Assembly: GCF_900475935.1 (NCBI RefSeq)
Contig: NZ_LS483431.1
Location: forward strand, 1,116,001 to 1,180,000
Source of the DNA: Campylobacter fetus subsp. fetus
GTDB taxonomy: Bacteria; Campylobacterota; Campylobacteria; Campylobacterales; Campylobacteraceae
Reading direction: 5' to 3'
DNA length: 64,000 nucleotides
The notes under the pieces were generated by a model, which made no database searches, had not been told where the DNA came from, and saw only the letters and a list, made by a program, of their open reading frames with translations. The stretch's first letter is position 1. Every line of letters starts with the position of its first letter. Of this stretch, positions 1-9,708 are shown piece by piece. Made by a program: the position numbers and the translations under genes.

Positions 1-17
1 GGTCTTTATGACCAAAA

Positions 18-1106
18 CTACTTAAACCAACTTTTTATCTTATCAAAAATACCCTCATCGCCTGAACTTTCACCACTTTTTATACCAAAACTATTTTGAA
101 GTTTTTCTAATAACTCTTTTTGTTCATCAGTTATTTTTTTTGGAGTATTTATAGCTATCTGCGCTATGAGTCTGCCCTTTAATTTTGTATGAGTATTTTG
201 TATTCCTTCATTTTCAAGCACAAATTGTTGTTTATCTTTAGCCCCAACTGGAAGTTTGAGCTCGCTTTCTCCTCTTAAGGTTGGTATTTTTATAGTTTCA
301 CCAAGCATGGCTTGAGTAAAAAATACCGGAATTTCTATATAAACATCATCTCCATTTCTAACAAAATGCTCATCATCTCTTACGTTTATTCTTACGTAAA
401 GATCTCCGCCGCCATTAGAAGATTTATTGCCTTTGCCTTGAATGCGTATTCGATTTCCATTATCAACGCCTTCTGGAATATTTATTTTGATATTATCGCT
501 AGTTTCATTGTATCCATTTCCAGAGCAGTCTAAACATTTATCTTTTATAATCTCTCCGGTTCCACCGCAATAAGGACAAGTCTGAACAAAATTCATAAAT
601 CCTTGCCTATGACTTATCTTTCCACGTCCACCGCAATGTGAGCAAGTTGATTTTTTGCCATCTTTAGCTCCAGTAGCACTGCAAGTTTCGCAAGGCACTT
701 TATAGTTGTATTTTATCTCTTTTTCACAGCCAAAAACAGCTTCATTAAAATTTAAAGTAATATTTACTTCTATATCTAATGGGTATTTGTAGCTATTTCT
801 AGAACTTCTTGTTCCACCAAAATCACCGCCGAAAAATGAACTAAAAATATCTCCCAGATCAAATCCATCATCAAATCCGCTGCCGCTTAAACCATCTTTT
901 CCATATCTATCATAAATACTACGTTTATTTTCATCGCTTAAAATTTCATAAGCTTCATTTATACGTTTAAACTTTTCTTCGGCTTCTTTATCGCCTTGAT
1001 TTCTATCTGGATGATATTTTAGCGCAAGTTTTCTATATGCTTTTTTTATAGTTTCACCATCAGCATCTCTTGAAACTTCTAAAATTTCATAGTAATCAAA
1101 CTCCAA
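18..1106 (-). CDS. dnaJ: Chaperone DnaJ (Hsp40)
   Basis: Co-chaperone that stimulates DnaK ATPase and delivers unfolded clients. The 362-residue protein has an N-terminal J domain (about 1-70) with HPD at residues 32-34, then a Gly/Phe-rich linker (about 74-100). Four CxxC zinc motifs follow (C139/C142, C155/C158, C177/C180, C191/C194) ahead of the C-terminal substrate-binding part, so this is a type I DnaJ rather than a CbpA-like protein. The start is TTG, with AAGGA six bases upstream; translation as [10 protein letters not shown] fits the family N-terminus. It is divergent from racRS, as I recall for C. jejuni, and a TAGAAT at about 1140-1145 on the minus strand could be its -10 box. Confidence 0.96.
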   Translation of the reverse strand: MEFDYYEILEVSRDADGETIKKAYRKLALKYHPDRNQGDKEAEEKFKRINEAYEILSDENKRSIYDRYGKDGLSGSGFDDGFDLGDIFSSFFGGDFGGTRSSRNSYKYPLDIEVNITLNFNEAVFGCEKEIKYNYKVPCETCSATGAKDGKKSTCSHCGGRGKISHRQGFMNFVQTCPYCGGTGEIIKDKCLDCSGNGYNETSDNIKINIPEGVDNGNRIRIQGKGNKSSNGGGDLYVRINVRDDEHFVRNGDDVYIEIPVFFTQAMLGETIKIPTLRGESELKLPVGAKDKQQFVLENEGIQNTHTKLKGRLIAQIAINTPKKITDEQKELLEKLQNSFGIKSGESSGDEGIFDKIKSWFK

Positions 1107-1268
1107 ACCGTTTCCTTTTAATTAAAATTTTAACCAAGTATTCTATCTAAAAAATAATAAATTTATCCCTAAATTTAAAAATATTTATATATAACAAATC
1201 TGCCTATAAAACTAACTTATTTTTAGTTCATTTACTAAATTTAGGTTAAGTTTTTACTATTTTTTTGA

Positions 1269-1274
1269 TATAAT
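1269..1274 (+). promoter_or_regulatory. Probable sigma70 -10 box for racRS-recR
   Basis: A perfect TATAAT preceded by a T-rich stretch and a G is the usual Campylobacter form, which lacks a clear -35. It lies about 27 bases before the racR start, with an AGGAG ribosome-binding site between them at 1290-1294. Confidence 0.6.
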
Positions 1275-1300
1275 AAAGCATAAAATTACAGGAGTAAAAA

Positions 1301-1972
1301 ATGATAAATGTCCTAATGATAGAAGATGATCCAGAGTTTGCTCAAATACTATCTGAATATCTTTTGAAATTTAATATCAAAGTTACTAATTACGAAGATC
1401 CATATTTAGGACTTAGCGCGGGTATTAAAAACTATGACCTGCTTATTTTGGATCTAACTTTACCGGGAATGGATGGCTTAGAAGTCTGTAAAGAGATAAG
1501 AGAAAAATATGACATCCCAATAATAATAAGCTCGGCAAGAAGCGATGTAAATGACCGAGTTGTAGGACTACAAATAGGAGCCGATGACTACTTGCCAAAA
1601 CCCTATGATCCAAAAGAGATGCACGCTAGAATCATAAGTCTAATAAGAAGATATAAAAAAACAAATGAGATACAAGAAGAGACTGCAGATACGGCATTTA
1701 AAGTAGATGATAAACGTCATGAAATTTCATATGGCGGTAATGTTTTAACACTAACCCCTGCCGAATACGAAATCTTAGAATATCTCATAAAACAACATAG
1801 TTTTTCAGTATCTCGCGAACAGCTAGTATATCACTGCAAAAGCTTGAAAGACAAAGATTCAAAAAGTCTTGATGTAATTATAGGAAGATTAAGATCAAAA
1901 ATAGGCGATAGTTCAAAATCTCCTAAGCATATATTCTCAGTGCGCGGAATCGGTTATAAATTAATAGGATGA
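1301..1972 (+). CDS. racR: OmpR-family response regulator, RacR-like
   Basis: DNA-binding response regulator of 223 residues. The N-terminal receiver domain (1-115) has acidic residues D9/D10, phospho-acceptor D51 in LILDLTLPG and conserved K100. A C-terminal OmpR/PhoB winged helix (about 130-223) ends in a typical RGIGYKL element. Position between dnaJ and a histidine kinase followed by recR matches the C. jejuni racR locus, where RacR affects colonisation and temperature-dependent growth. The stop overlaps the kinase start as ATGA, implying translational coupling. The RacR identity rests on synteny plus family; the regulon here is unknown. Confidence 0.9.
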   Translation: MINVLMIEDDPEFAQILSEYLLKFNIKVTNYEDPYLGLSAGIKNYDLLILDLTLPGMDGLEVCKEIREKYDIPIIISSARSDVNDRVVGLQIGADDYLPKPYDPKEMHARIISLIRRYKKTNEIQEETADTAFKVDDKRHEISYGGNVLTLTPAEYEILEYLIKQHSFSVSREQLVYHCKSLKDKDSKSLDVIIGRLRSKIGDSSKSPKHIFSVRGIGYKLIG

Positions 1973-3228
1973 AATACTCTTTAACCACAAAAATTACAGT
2001 TATCTTTGCCATAGGATTTACTGTAATTTGTGCACTATTTTTTATGTTTTCAAAGCTTCAGCATGAAAGCGTGTTAGATAAAGTAAAAGAAAACCAGTAT
2101 AACTCCATAAACTGGCTACTTTCACTATACAAAAAGTCAAATATGCCAGAAGATTGGGAGCAGTATTTTAAAAATTTTAATCTAGCATATATCAAAGATC
2201 CGAATTTAGAAAAAATAATATTAAATAACGGTGATCTGATCGAAAGAGTAGATACTCCAATAGGTATAATAGAAACTATTTTTTATAGAAACGAACTATT
2301 TTTGAGAATAAAAAATCAAAGTGTTGTTATAATGCTTCAAAGCACTTTAAAAGGGACAAATGATTCACTTTTAATAGGATTTATTATCACTATAGCACTT
2401 TTTATATCTTTATATGTTTCTATATTTAAAAGTCTTTTGCCGCTTAAAAATTTAAGAGACGATATAAGAAAATTTGCTGCTGGAAATATGGACAGCATAT
2501 GCTGTAAAAACAATATAATAAAAGGCGATGACGAAATAGCCGAAGTCGCTTATGAGTTCAATAATGCTGCATGTAAAATAAAAGAACTTATCATGTCAAG
2601 ACAGTTGTTTCTTAGAACTATCATGCATGAGTTAAAAACTCCTATCGGAAAAGGTAGAATCGTCAGCGAAATGTTAGACGATGAAACACAAAAAGATAGA
2701 TTAGTAGCTATATTTGAAAGATTAAATATCTTGATAAACGAATTTGCAAAAATAGAACAACTATTAAGTAAAAGCTATGCTTTACAATACGAAAACTACC
2801 ATTTTAGTTTGATACTTGATCAAACAAAAGATATATTGTTATTAGACGATTTTGACAATAAAGTAAGCGTAGATATAAAAGAAGATGCTCTTTTAAGGGT
2901 TGATTTTCAGCTATTTTCTTTGGCAATTAAAAATCTAATCGACAATGCGCTAAAATATTCAGATGATAAAAAAGCTATCATCATATGTGATGAAGAATAC
3001 ATCTGTATAAAAAACAAGGGAAATCCGCTTGAAAAACCTATTGAGCATTATAAACAAGCATTTATAAGAGATAACGCATCAAAAAATACGGGTATGGGAC
3101 TTGGATTATATATCATAGAGCATATTTGCGCAATGCATAAATTTGGATTTTTATATGAATATACAGACGGTTATCATACATTTTTCATAACTTTTAAAAA
3201 GCCGACAAATGCCAAATCAAAAGCTTGA
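1969..3228 (+). CDS. racS: Sensor histidine kinase, RacS-like
   Basis: Membrane sensor kinase of 419 residues, partner of the preceding regulator. Transmembrane segments at about 8-28 and 133-153 bracket a periplasmic sensor loop of roughly 100 residues. A HAMP-like linker leads to a HisKA box with H220 in IMHELKTP. The HATPase domain shows the N box (NLIDNALKYS) and the glycine-rich GMGLGLYIIEH motif near the C-terminus. It overlaps recR by 20 bases, so racR-racS-recR is probably one transcript. The ligand cannot be read from the sequence. Confidence 0.9.
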   Translation: MKYSLTTKITVIFAIGFTVICALFFMFSKLQHESVLDKVKENQYNSINWLLSLYKKSNMPEDWEQYFKNFNLAYIKDPNLEKIILNNGDLIERVDTPIGIIETIFYRNELFLRIKNQSVVIMLQSTLKGTNDSLLIGFIITIALFISLYVSIFKSLLPLKNLRDDIRKFAAGNMDSICCKNNIIKGDDEIAEVAYEFNNAACKIKELIMSRQLFLRTIMHELKTPIGKGRIVSEMLDDETQKDRLVAIFERLNILINEFAKIEQLLSKSYALQYENYHFSLILDQTKDILLLDDFDNKVSVDIKEDALLRVDFQLFSLAIKNLIDNALKYSDDKKAIIICDEEYICIKNKGNPLEKPIEHYKQAFIRDNASKNTGMGLGLYIIEHICAMHKFGFLYEYTDGYHTFFITFKKPTNAKSKA

Positions 3229-3778
3229 AAAATTTAACGAGCTTGTGTCTTGTTTTGAAAAAATACCGGGAGTAGGTAAAAAATCAGCACTAAAATATGC
3301 GTATCACGTAGCCCTACAAGACTCGTTTTTTGGTTTAAATTTAGCACATACCATAGAAGATGCTGTAAGATTTCTAAAACACTGCTCAATGTGCGGTGGA
3401 ATAAGCGAAAATGAGATCTGTGATATATGCAGCGATATAAATAGAGATAAAAAAACCCTTTGTATAGTAGAAACGCCAAAAGATATATTAACCATAGAGT
3501 ATTCAAACTCATTTAACGGTTTGTACTTTGTTTTCGATGATGCAAATAAACTTGATAAATTGAAATCCAATATCAAAGAAAATGGAATCAAAGAGCTACT
3601 TTTCGCTTTAACTCCTAGCATAAATAGCGATGGTATGATGCTATATATAGAAGATAAATTAAAAGATTTTGACGTAAGTTTTACAAAAATAGCACAAGGC
3701 ATACCTACTGGAGTTAGTCTTGAAAATGTAGATATTTTATCTCTGACTAAAGCGATAAAAGATAGAAGATCTTTATAA
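3209..3778 (+). CDS. recR: Recombination protein RecR
   Basis: Part of the RecFOR/RecOR pathway that loads RecA at gaps. The 189 residues contain an HhH-type N-terminus with PGVGKKSA, a four-cysteine zinc finger (HCSMCGG then CDIC) at about 57-72, and a TOPRIM segment beginning LCIVETPKD. Length is close to the usual 190-200. The ATG has only a weak Shine-Dalgarno and lies inside racS, so translation is probably coupled. The gene converges on aroE with a 15-base gap. Confidence 0.95.
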   Translation: MPNQKLEKFNELVSCFEKIPGVGKKSALKYAYHVALQDSFFGLNLAHTIEDAVRFLKHCSMCGGISENEICDICSDINRDKKTLCIVETPKDILTIEYSNSFNGLYFVFDDANKLDKLKSNIKENGIKELLFALTPSINSDGMMLYIEDKLKDFDVSFTKIAQGIPTGVSLENVDILSLTKAIKDRRSL

Positions 3779-3793
3779 AGTTAAAATTTAAAT

Positions 3794-4579
3794 TTAGAAA
3801 AACAAAGCTTCTTGCATAAAAGATCTAATTTTTTCATTTTCAAATTTATTTTCATAAAAAATATTAAACGATAAGATAGCCTGAAAAAGCAGCATATCTT
3901 TTCCATCTTTGCAAGTGAGAGAACACGACTTTGCTAAATTTAAAAAAGGAGTATTTTTATTATAAATAACATCAAATGCAAATTTAGAACTATCTAACAC
4001 TTGTTTTAAAATATCTCTATTAGCCGGCAAATGGTCGTCCGCAAGTCCCGCGGAAGTTGTATTAACAACTAAAGTGTAGCCTTTAGGCTTATAGTCTTGA
4101 TGTGTAAAAAAACTGCAATCTTTGAAACTCTGTGCTCTGCTGCTGCTTCTATTTAATATTTCTACATCTATACCGTTTTTTTGAAGAATATAACAAATAG
4201 CTCTAGCCGTTCCGCCAGCCCCCAAAATCAACGCACTTTCGATATCTTTAAACTCACTTATAGCAAGCATAAATCCGGGTGCATCCGTATTATATCCAAA
4301 TATTTTACCGTTTCTTTTTACAAGCGTATTTAACGAACCTATACTTTTAGCAGTTTCATCTATTTCGTCACACTGATTTAGAACAATCTCTTTAAATGGA
4401 ACCGTGACATTTGCTCCACTCAATTCAAGTTTATTAAATGTATTTATTAACTCAAGTCCATCTTCTAAATGAACTCTGCCATAAAATCCAGCCAGCCCAT
4501 AACCTTGTAAAGCAAGGTTATGTAGGCGTGGAGATATAGAATGATTTATAGGATTTCCAAAAACAGCAAAATACTTCAC
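3794..4579 (-). CDS. aroE: Shikimate dehydrogenase (NADP+)
   Basis: Reduces 3-dehydroshikimate to shikimate in aromatic amino-acid biosynthesis. Shikimate-binding SISPRLHN (about 14-21), catalytic K63 in NVTVPFKE and D99 in YNTDAPG are present, as is the NADP-binding GAGGTARAI loop. The length, 261 residues, is typical. The start is GTG, sharing one base with the stop of the upstream SPOR gene, so it is the last gene of the fur-to-aroE run. Confidence 0.95.
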   Translation of the reverse strand: MKYFAVFGNPINHSISPRLHNLALQGYGLAGFYGRVHLEDGLELINTFNKLELSGANVTVPFKEIVLNQCDEIDETAKSIGSLNTLVKRNGKIFGYNTDAPGFMLAISEFKDIESALILGAGGTARAICYILQKNGIDVEILNRSSSRAQSFKDCSFFTHQDYKPKGYTLVVNTTSAGLADDHLPANRDILKQVLDSSKFAFDVIYNKNTPFLNLAKSCSLTCKDGKDMLLFQAILSFNIFYENKFENEKIRSFMQEALFF

Positions 4580-5346
4580 TACTGCACCTTAAATAAAAAC
4601 GCACCGCTTGATATATTTTTTCTGATTTTTTCCATATTTGTATTTAGCTCTGCTCCATTATATGGTCCTATTAAGATTTTTACCACATTTTTTCCATTTA
4701 CGGTTGTTTCATACGCATGATAATCAAATCCATTTTCTTTGATCTTTTTTATAAACGGATCATTTGAATTTACCTTAGAAAGAGACGCTACTTGTATATA
4801 GTTTCCACTAGCCAAATTTCCTGTTTTAGCCGGTTTAGTAACAGCTGCTTTTTGAGCTGGTTTAGCTGAAGGCTCGGCTTTTTTCTGAGTCGGTACCTTT
4901 GGAGTTATATTTTTATTTGTTTCGGCTTTTGGAGTATTATCTTTAGCAGGAACTACAGATTCAGGTGCTTTTAAAGGAGCGGCAACTGTCTGGTTATTAT
5001 TCATAGCGGCTTGATTATTTTTATACTCATTTACTATATTTTCAAAATTATCCTTAGAATTAGTGTCTGAAATTATAGGGACTTGTTCAAAAATTTCGTT
5101 ATTTGGAGTAGTAGCCGGCTGATTTGTTTCTACTCTAAGCTCCGGTTCTGATGGAAGAGCTAAACTCTCTTCTTTAGTATCTGTACTAGGACTGCCACCA
5201 TTTAACAATTTCATGACTATAAGAACTATTACAAACAGTATTACCAGTCCAGCAACACTGATTAAAATTTTTCTTATTTTACTAGATTTATCATCTTCAT
5301 TTTTATCTAGCAATATATCTTGCAGACCTTTGTTGTTCTCTTCCAT
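4579..5346 (-). CDS. Membrane-anchored SPOR-domain protein
   Basis: About 255 residues: a short charged cytoplasmic N-terminus, one transmembrane helix (LVILFVIVLIVMKLL), a long Pro/Ala/Lys/Thr-rich linker and a C-terminal SPOR domain (from about YIQVASLSKVN). SPOR domains bind glycan strands stripped of stem peptides at division septa, so a cell-division or wall role is inferred. An in-frame upstream ATG at 5406 lies inside the preceding gene. I chose the ATG at 5346 because AAGGAG sits just upstream and it follows the previous stop. Position matches the C. jejuni gene next to aroE. Confidence 0.85.
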   Translation of the reverse strand: MEENNKGLQDILLDKNEDDKSSKIRKILISVAGLVILFVIVLIVMKLLNGGSPSTDTKEESLALPSEPELRVETNQPATTPNNEIFEQVPIISDTNSKDNFENIVNEYKNNQAAMNNNQTVAAPLKAPESVVPAKDNTPKAETNKNITPKVPTQKKAEPSAKPAQKAAVTKPAKTGNLASGNYIQVASLSKVNSNDPFIKKIKENGFDYHAYETTVNGKNVVKILIGPYNGAELNTNMEKIRKNISSGAFLFKVQ

Positions 5347-5356
5347 ATCTTTCTCC

Positions 5357-5899
5357 TTACATATGCTTTGACCAGCTAGCTCCACGCTCTTTTTGATATA
5401 GAGCATAAGGCAACGCTAAAATATTAAACTCGCGAGGCAAATCAAGACTAGGAAACATTCTCCATTCTTGAGGCAACTTTTGAGCCAACATAACAGATAA
5501 TCTATTTGCTATCTGATATCCTTCGCTTAAAGTGGTGTGACCTTTATGAACATACAGATGAAGATGGCCCGGAGTCTTACTTTCATACGCTGTAAAATTT
5601 ATAAAACCCTCTTCTCTAAGCATAAGTTGTGCCCTATGCCAAAAACGCTCTGGAGTTCTACCATTATAATCAAAAACTATATTTTCTATCTTATCATTTT
5701 TACTAATTAATGAATGAGCAGCTATTATCTTACGTTCTTCATGCTCTTTTTGTACATTATAATTAAGAGGCTCGTCTATTCTTTCAAATTTATCAAAAAA
5801 ATGCCTACCTTTATATTCAATCTTATTTAAAATAGCATCACGTTTTATATAATAGTGATCTGTTATCATTTTAATTAAAGTTAAATCTATACTCTGCAT
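5357..5899 (-). CDS. DUF1882 family protein (Campylobacterota)
   Basis: A 180-residue soluble protein with no signal peptide or membrane segment. I recognise it as the DUF1882-type protein that sits between glyA and the SPOR gene in Campylobacter. It has a His/Tyr-rich centre ([15 protein letters not shown]) and an Arg-rich region ([17 protein letters not shown]), but no catalytic signature I can name. It overlaps the glyA stop by one base (TAATG), implying coupled translation. Function unknown. Confidence 0.8.
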   Translation of the reverse strand: MQSIDLTLIKMITDHYYIKRDAILNKIEYKGRHFFDKFERIDEPLNYNVQKEHEERKIIAAHSLISKNDKIENIVFDYNGRTPERFWHRAQLMLREEGFINFTAYESKTPGHLHLYVHKGHTTLSEGYQIANRLSVMLAQKLPQEWRMFPSLDLPREFNILALPYALYQKERGASWSKHM

Positions 5900-7143
5900 T
5901 AGAACATCGCCTTGTCATAAATAATAAACTGGTGAGCAAGCTCTTTTAGTTCTGCTTTTATCTTCTCTTGTTTTGAAGAATTATCTATATCATCTAAAAC
6001 ATCTGCTATACGGTTTGCTATAAGCTCAAATTCACTCTCTTTCATGCCTCTTGCAGTAAGTGCCGGGCTACCTACTCTTATACCACTTGTTATAAACGGA
6101 CTTCTAGTTTCGCCCGGAACCGTATTTTTATTTACTGTTATTCCTGCGTTACCTAAAGCGATATCTGCATCTTTTCCACTAAATTCTTTATTTAAAAAAC
6201 TTACTAGAACAAGGTGATTGTCTGTTCCGCCGCTTACTAGATCATACCCTCTGTTTATTAAGACTTCTCCGAGTTTTTTAGCGTTTGTCTTTACTTGCTT
6301 AGCATAAACTTTCCACTCCTCACTAAGATTATGCTTAAATCCAACTGCTTTTCCAGCAATCACGTGCATAAGCGGCCCGCCTTGAATTCCCGGAAATATA
6401 GAACTATTTATTTTTTTAGCAAATTCCTCATCATTTGTCATGATGATACCGCCTCTTGGACCTCTTAATGTTTTATGAGTGGTTGAACTTACAACGTGAC
6501 AGTGAGGAAATGGATTGTTATGTTCTCCTGCTACTACAAGACCTGCTATATGAGCAACATCGGCAAATAAATATGCTCCAACGCTATCGGCTATCTCTCT
6601 AAATTTCTTAAAATCAATCTCTCTAGCATAAGCACTAGCACCGCAAACTATCATTTTAGGTTTAGTTATATTTGCTATCTCTTCTACTTTATTATAATTT
6701 ATACGTCCATCAAGCTCAACACCGTAGAAAAAGCTCTCATAGTTTTTTCCAGAGCTTGAAACTTTAGAACCGTGAGTAAGGTGTCCGCCATGGCTTAGAT
6801 CCATACCAAGTATTTTATCACCAGGTTTCAAAAACGCTCCATAAACGCCTTGATTTGCCTGACTTCCGCTATTTGGCTGAACGTTTGCAAACTCGCAACC
6901 AAAAAGCTTTTTACATCTATCAATTGCTATTTGTTCTATCTCATCTACAAACTCACAACCACCATAATATCTTTTGCCAGGGTATCCCTCAGCATATTTA
7001 TTTGTGAGTACCGAGCCCATAACTTCCATGACATCAGGATATGTAAAATTTTCGCTAGCTATCATCTCTAAATGATCGCACTGTCTTTCTAACTCTTTAT
7101 TTACTAAAGAGTAAATATCCTTATCAAAACTTTCCAAACTCAT
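5899..7143 (-). CDS. glyA: Serine hydroxymethyltransferase
   Basis: PLP enzyme converting serine and tetrahydrofolate to glycine and 5,10-methylene-THF. The 414 residues match the family. The PLP lysine is K224 in [16 protein letters not shown]; the substrate motif ASENFT (29-34) and the glycine-rich [10 protein letters not shown] (53-62) are intact. It overlaps lysS by four bases (ATGA) and the DUF1882 gene by one, so it belongs to the fur-lysS-glyA run. Confidence 0.97.
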   Translation of the reverse strand: MSLESFDKDIYSLVNKELERQCDHLEMIASENFTYPDVMEVMGSVLTNKYAEGYPGKRYYGGCEFVDEIEQIAIDRCKKLFGCEFANVQPNSGSQANQGVYGAFLKPGDKILGMDLSHGGHLTHGSKVSSSGKNYESFFYGVELDGRINYNKVEEIANITKPKMIVCGASAYAREIDFKKFREIADSVGAYLFADVAHIAGLVVAGEHNNPFPHCHVVSSTTHKTLRGPRGGIIMTNDEEFAKKINSSIFPGIQGGPLMHVIAGKAVGFKHNLSEEWKVYAKQVKTNAKKLGEVLINRGYDLVSGGTDNHLVLVSFLNKEFSGKDADIALGNAGITVNKNTVPGETRSPFITSGIRVGSPALTARGMKESEFELIANRIADVLDDIDNSSKQEKIKAELKELAHQFIIYDKAMF

Positions 7144-8654
7144 TTTTTATTCTCCTTATTTTCGGTTTTTAGTGGTTTCATAGCAGGAAAAAGTATAACA
7201 TCTCGTATAGACTTTTTATTTAGAAGCAGCATTACTAACCTATCAACGCCAAGTCCCCATCCTACGGTTGGAGACATACCATAGCCTAATGCTTGACAAT
7301 AATCTTCATCCATCTCATGCGCCTCATCATCTCCTGCATTTTTTGCTTCTATTTGGGATTTAAATCTCTCATACTGATCAACTGGATCATTTAACTCATT
7401 AAATGCATTTGCCAACTCACGACCTGCGATGAACAGCTCAAATCTTTCGGCTACATTTTTATCTGCATCACTTCTTCTTGAAAGCGGGCTTATAGATATA
7501 GGAAAATCCACTATAAATGTTGGATTTATTAGCTTATCTTCAACATAATTATCAAAAAGTTCAGCTTGTAAATGACCAAGATCCAGCTTATCATTCGCTT
7601 CAAATTTATCTGCTTTTAATTTTGATAAAATTTTATCTTTATTAGTAACTATATCTCTGCTAATACCACCGATTTCAACTATAGCGTCTATGTATTTTAC
7701 TCTAGCAAAAGGCTTAGAAAAATCAATACTTTTACCATCAAATTCGATAACTTGTGGTAAATTTAATCTATCTAATAAAACAGCAAATAACTCTTCAGTT
7801 AAATCCATTGCTTCAAAATAATTATGCCATGCCCAGTAAAACTCAATGCTTGTAAATTCCGGATTATGAGTAAGGTCCATTCCTTCATTTCTGAAACATC
7901 TATTCATCTCAAACACGGCTTCCATACCACCTACAATAAGTCTTTTTAGATATAACTCCGGAGCGATTTTCAAATACCTATCCACATCTAGTGCGTTATG
8001 GTGAGTGATAAACGGCTTTGCGTTTGCCCCGCCAGCTATCGGATGCATCATAGGAGTTTCAACTTCCAAAAAGCCTTTATCTTCAAAAAATCTTCGAATA
8101 GTGCTTATTATAAGTGAGCGTTTTACGAAATCGGCTCTAACATCTTTATCCATTATCATATCAAGATATCTTTGACGATATCTCATCTCGATATCGGTAA
8201 GACCGTGAAACTTCTCTGGAAGAGGACTGATAGCTTTACTAGCTAATACTATTTTACTTGCATGGATACTAAACTCACCGGTTTTTGTTATAAACGCGTA
8301 TCCGGTGACTAATACTATATCTCCGACTTCCAGATTTTTTTTAAATTTAGTATAATCTTCTTCGCCTATACTGCCTAAAGAGTAGTAAATTTGAATATTA
8401 TCATTTTCATCTTCCATATTTGCAAAAGTAGATTTTCCGGCCACCCTTTTTAGTTTCAAACGCCCTGAAATAGTTACTTCTTCATCTGCTTTTTTTTCAT
8501 CGCCATTTAAATCTTTGATATAGGCAAATTTGGTTTTAAACTCGCTAATACTCATATCGCGTTTTAAAAAGTGAGGATATGGATTTACTCCTAAGCTTCT
8601 AAGCTCATCTGCTTTAGCTAACCTTGTTAATTCTAATTCATTTTCAAATATCAC
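7140..8654 (-). CDS. lysS: Lysyl-tRNA synthetase (class II)
   Basis: Charges tRNA-Lys. An N-terminal OB-fold anticodon domain (beginning [15 protein letters not shown]) is followed by the class II core, with motif 2 ([18 protein letters not shown]) and motif 3 ([13 protein letters not shown]). An upstream ATG in the same frame overlaps fur. The better start is GTG at 8654, preceded by GAGG eight bases away, giving 504 residues ([13 protein letters not shown]) and clearing the fur stop at 8665. Confidence 0.95.
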   Translation of the reverse strand: MIFENELELTRLAKADELRSLGVNPYPHFLKRDMSISEFKTKFAYIKDLNGDEKKADEEVTISGRLKLKRVAGKSTFANMEDENDNIQIYYSLGSIGEEDYTKFKKNLEVGDIVLVTGYAFITKTGEFSIHASKIVLASKAISPLPEKFHGLTDIEMRYRQRYLDMIMDKDVRADFVKRSLIISTIRRFFEDKGFLEVETPMMHPIAGGANAKPFITHHNALDVDRYLKIAPELYLKRLIVGGMEAVFEMNRCFRNEGMDLTHNPEFTSIEFYWAWHNYFEAMDLTEELFAVLLDRLNLPQVIEFDGKSIDFSKPFARVKYIDAIVEIGGISRDIVTNKDKILSKLKADKFEANDKLDLGHLQAELFDNYVEDKLINPTFIVDFPISISPLSRRSDADKNVAERFELFIAGRELANAFNELNDPVDQYERFKSQIEAKNAGDDEAHEMDEDYCQALGYGMSPTVGWGLGVDRLVMLLLNKKSIRDVILFPAMKPLKTENKENKK

Positions 8655-8664
8655 GTATCTTACC

Positions 8665-9129
8665 TCAATTCTTTTTCTTGTTGCACTCTTGGCATACTCC
8701 ATAAAGCTGCATCATATGACCAGTGAGCTTAAATCCGTGTTCTTTTGATATAATAGATTGTCTTTTTTCTATAATCGGATCCTCAAATTCGATTATATTT
8801 CCGCAAGTTCTGCATATCATATGATCATGGTGCGGTTTTGTCGCTAACTCAAATTTCTTACCTTGAGCCCCAAAACTAATTGAAGTCACCATTCCGGATT
8901 CTTCTAATAAATTTAGACTACGATAAACAGTAGCGATACCTAAATTTAAATCAGGATGACTATCTTTTATATAAAGATAAAGTTGCTCTGGTGTAAAGTG
9001 ATCACTATTATTATAAAGAGTTTTCAATAAAATCTCTCTTTGCTTTGTATATTTTAGACCATTATCTCTTAAAACCTTCTTGAAGCGATCAAGAAGCGTG
9101 TCGTATTCGATATTATCAACATTTGTCAT
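8665..9129 (-). CDS. fur: Ferric uptake regulator Fur
   Basis: Iron-responsive repressor of 154 residues. It has an N-terminal winged helix ([16 protein letters not shown]) and a His-rich metal motif ([13 protein letters not shown]). The two structural-zinc CxxC pairs are CRTC and CQEC, the latter near the C-terminus. It is the fur copy upstream of lysS, as I recall for C. jejuni, not PerR. It could control the TonB/ABC uptake locus at 56-62 kb, where a palindromic site lies in the promoter region; that link is inferred. Confidence 0.94.
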   Translation of the reverse strand: MTNVDNIEYDTLLDRFKKVLRDNGLKYTKQREILLKTLYNNSDHFTPEQLYLYIKDSHPDLNLGIATVYRSLNLLEESGMVTSISFGAQGKKFELATKPHHDHMICRTCGNIIEFEDPIIEKRQSIISKEHGFKLTGHMMQLYGVCQECNKKKN

Positions 9130-9132
9130 TAG

Positions 9133-9708
9133 CTATCTATCCTCCTTTGTACTATTTGTCTCATTACTATCAACACTCATAGGCTCATTATCAAATTTGT
9201 CTATTGCATCTTGTTTTGTTCTATTTAAATCTATATTCATTATAAACTTTCCACTAGCCAAAAGAACCGGATAAACCTTGCTATTTTCAAAATATGGCTC
9301 AATTTTTTGGCTTAATACACTTATATTTGATATAATAGCGCAAAATATAGCAAAAACTAAAAATATTTTAGCGCTTCCTATAAAAAATCCTAATATTCTA
9401 TCTAAAAACCCAAGTCCACTTAGAGACAACATCTTTGAAAATATATTTCCAGCTATCAAGCATACAAACCAAAATAGAATTAAAGTTACTAAAAATCCAA
9501 AGAAAAATGAAGAAGAATCGTTTAATTGATAAATATTGCTGCTTATAAGATCTCCTACGCTTTGAGCATTTCTGCTTGCTATAATAACTCCACCTATAAG
9601 TCCTATAAGCCCAAAAACCTCTTTTACAAGTCCGTTTATTATACCTTTTATACCTAATATAACCACAAGGGCTATAACAATAATATCAAACCAAGTTACA
9701 AAATTCAT
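9133..9708 (-). CDS. CvpA family membrane protein
   Basis: A 191-residue inner-membrane protein with about four hydrophobic helices (starting WFDIIVIALVVILGIKG) and a charged, acidic C-terminal tail. The N-terminal pattern, including the GLVKEVFGLIGL segment, is characteristic of the CvpA (colicin V production) family, now linked to envelope stress resistance. TAATG overlap with the upstream PilT-like gene indicates co-translation. The exact role is unknown. Confidence 0.85.
   Translation of the reverse strand: MNFVTWFDIIVIALVVILGIKGIINGLVKEVFGLIGLIGGVIIASRNAQSVGDLISSNIYQLNDSSSFFFGFLVTLILFWFVCLIAGNIFSKMLSLSGLGFLDRILGFFIGSAKIFLVFAIFCAIISNISVLSQKIEPYFENSKVYPVLLASGKFIMNIDLNRTKQDAIDKFDNEPMSVDSNETNSTKEDR

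Noticed and set aside
1-13. GGTC/GACC hairpin at the left edge as dnaJ terminator
   Set aside because: Four-base arms only, and the sequence that would hold the T run is outside the window.
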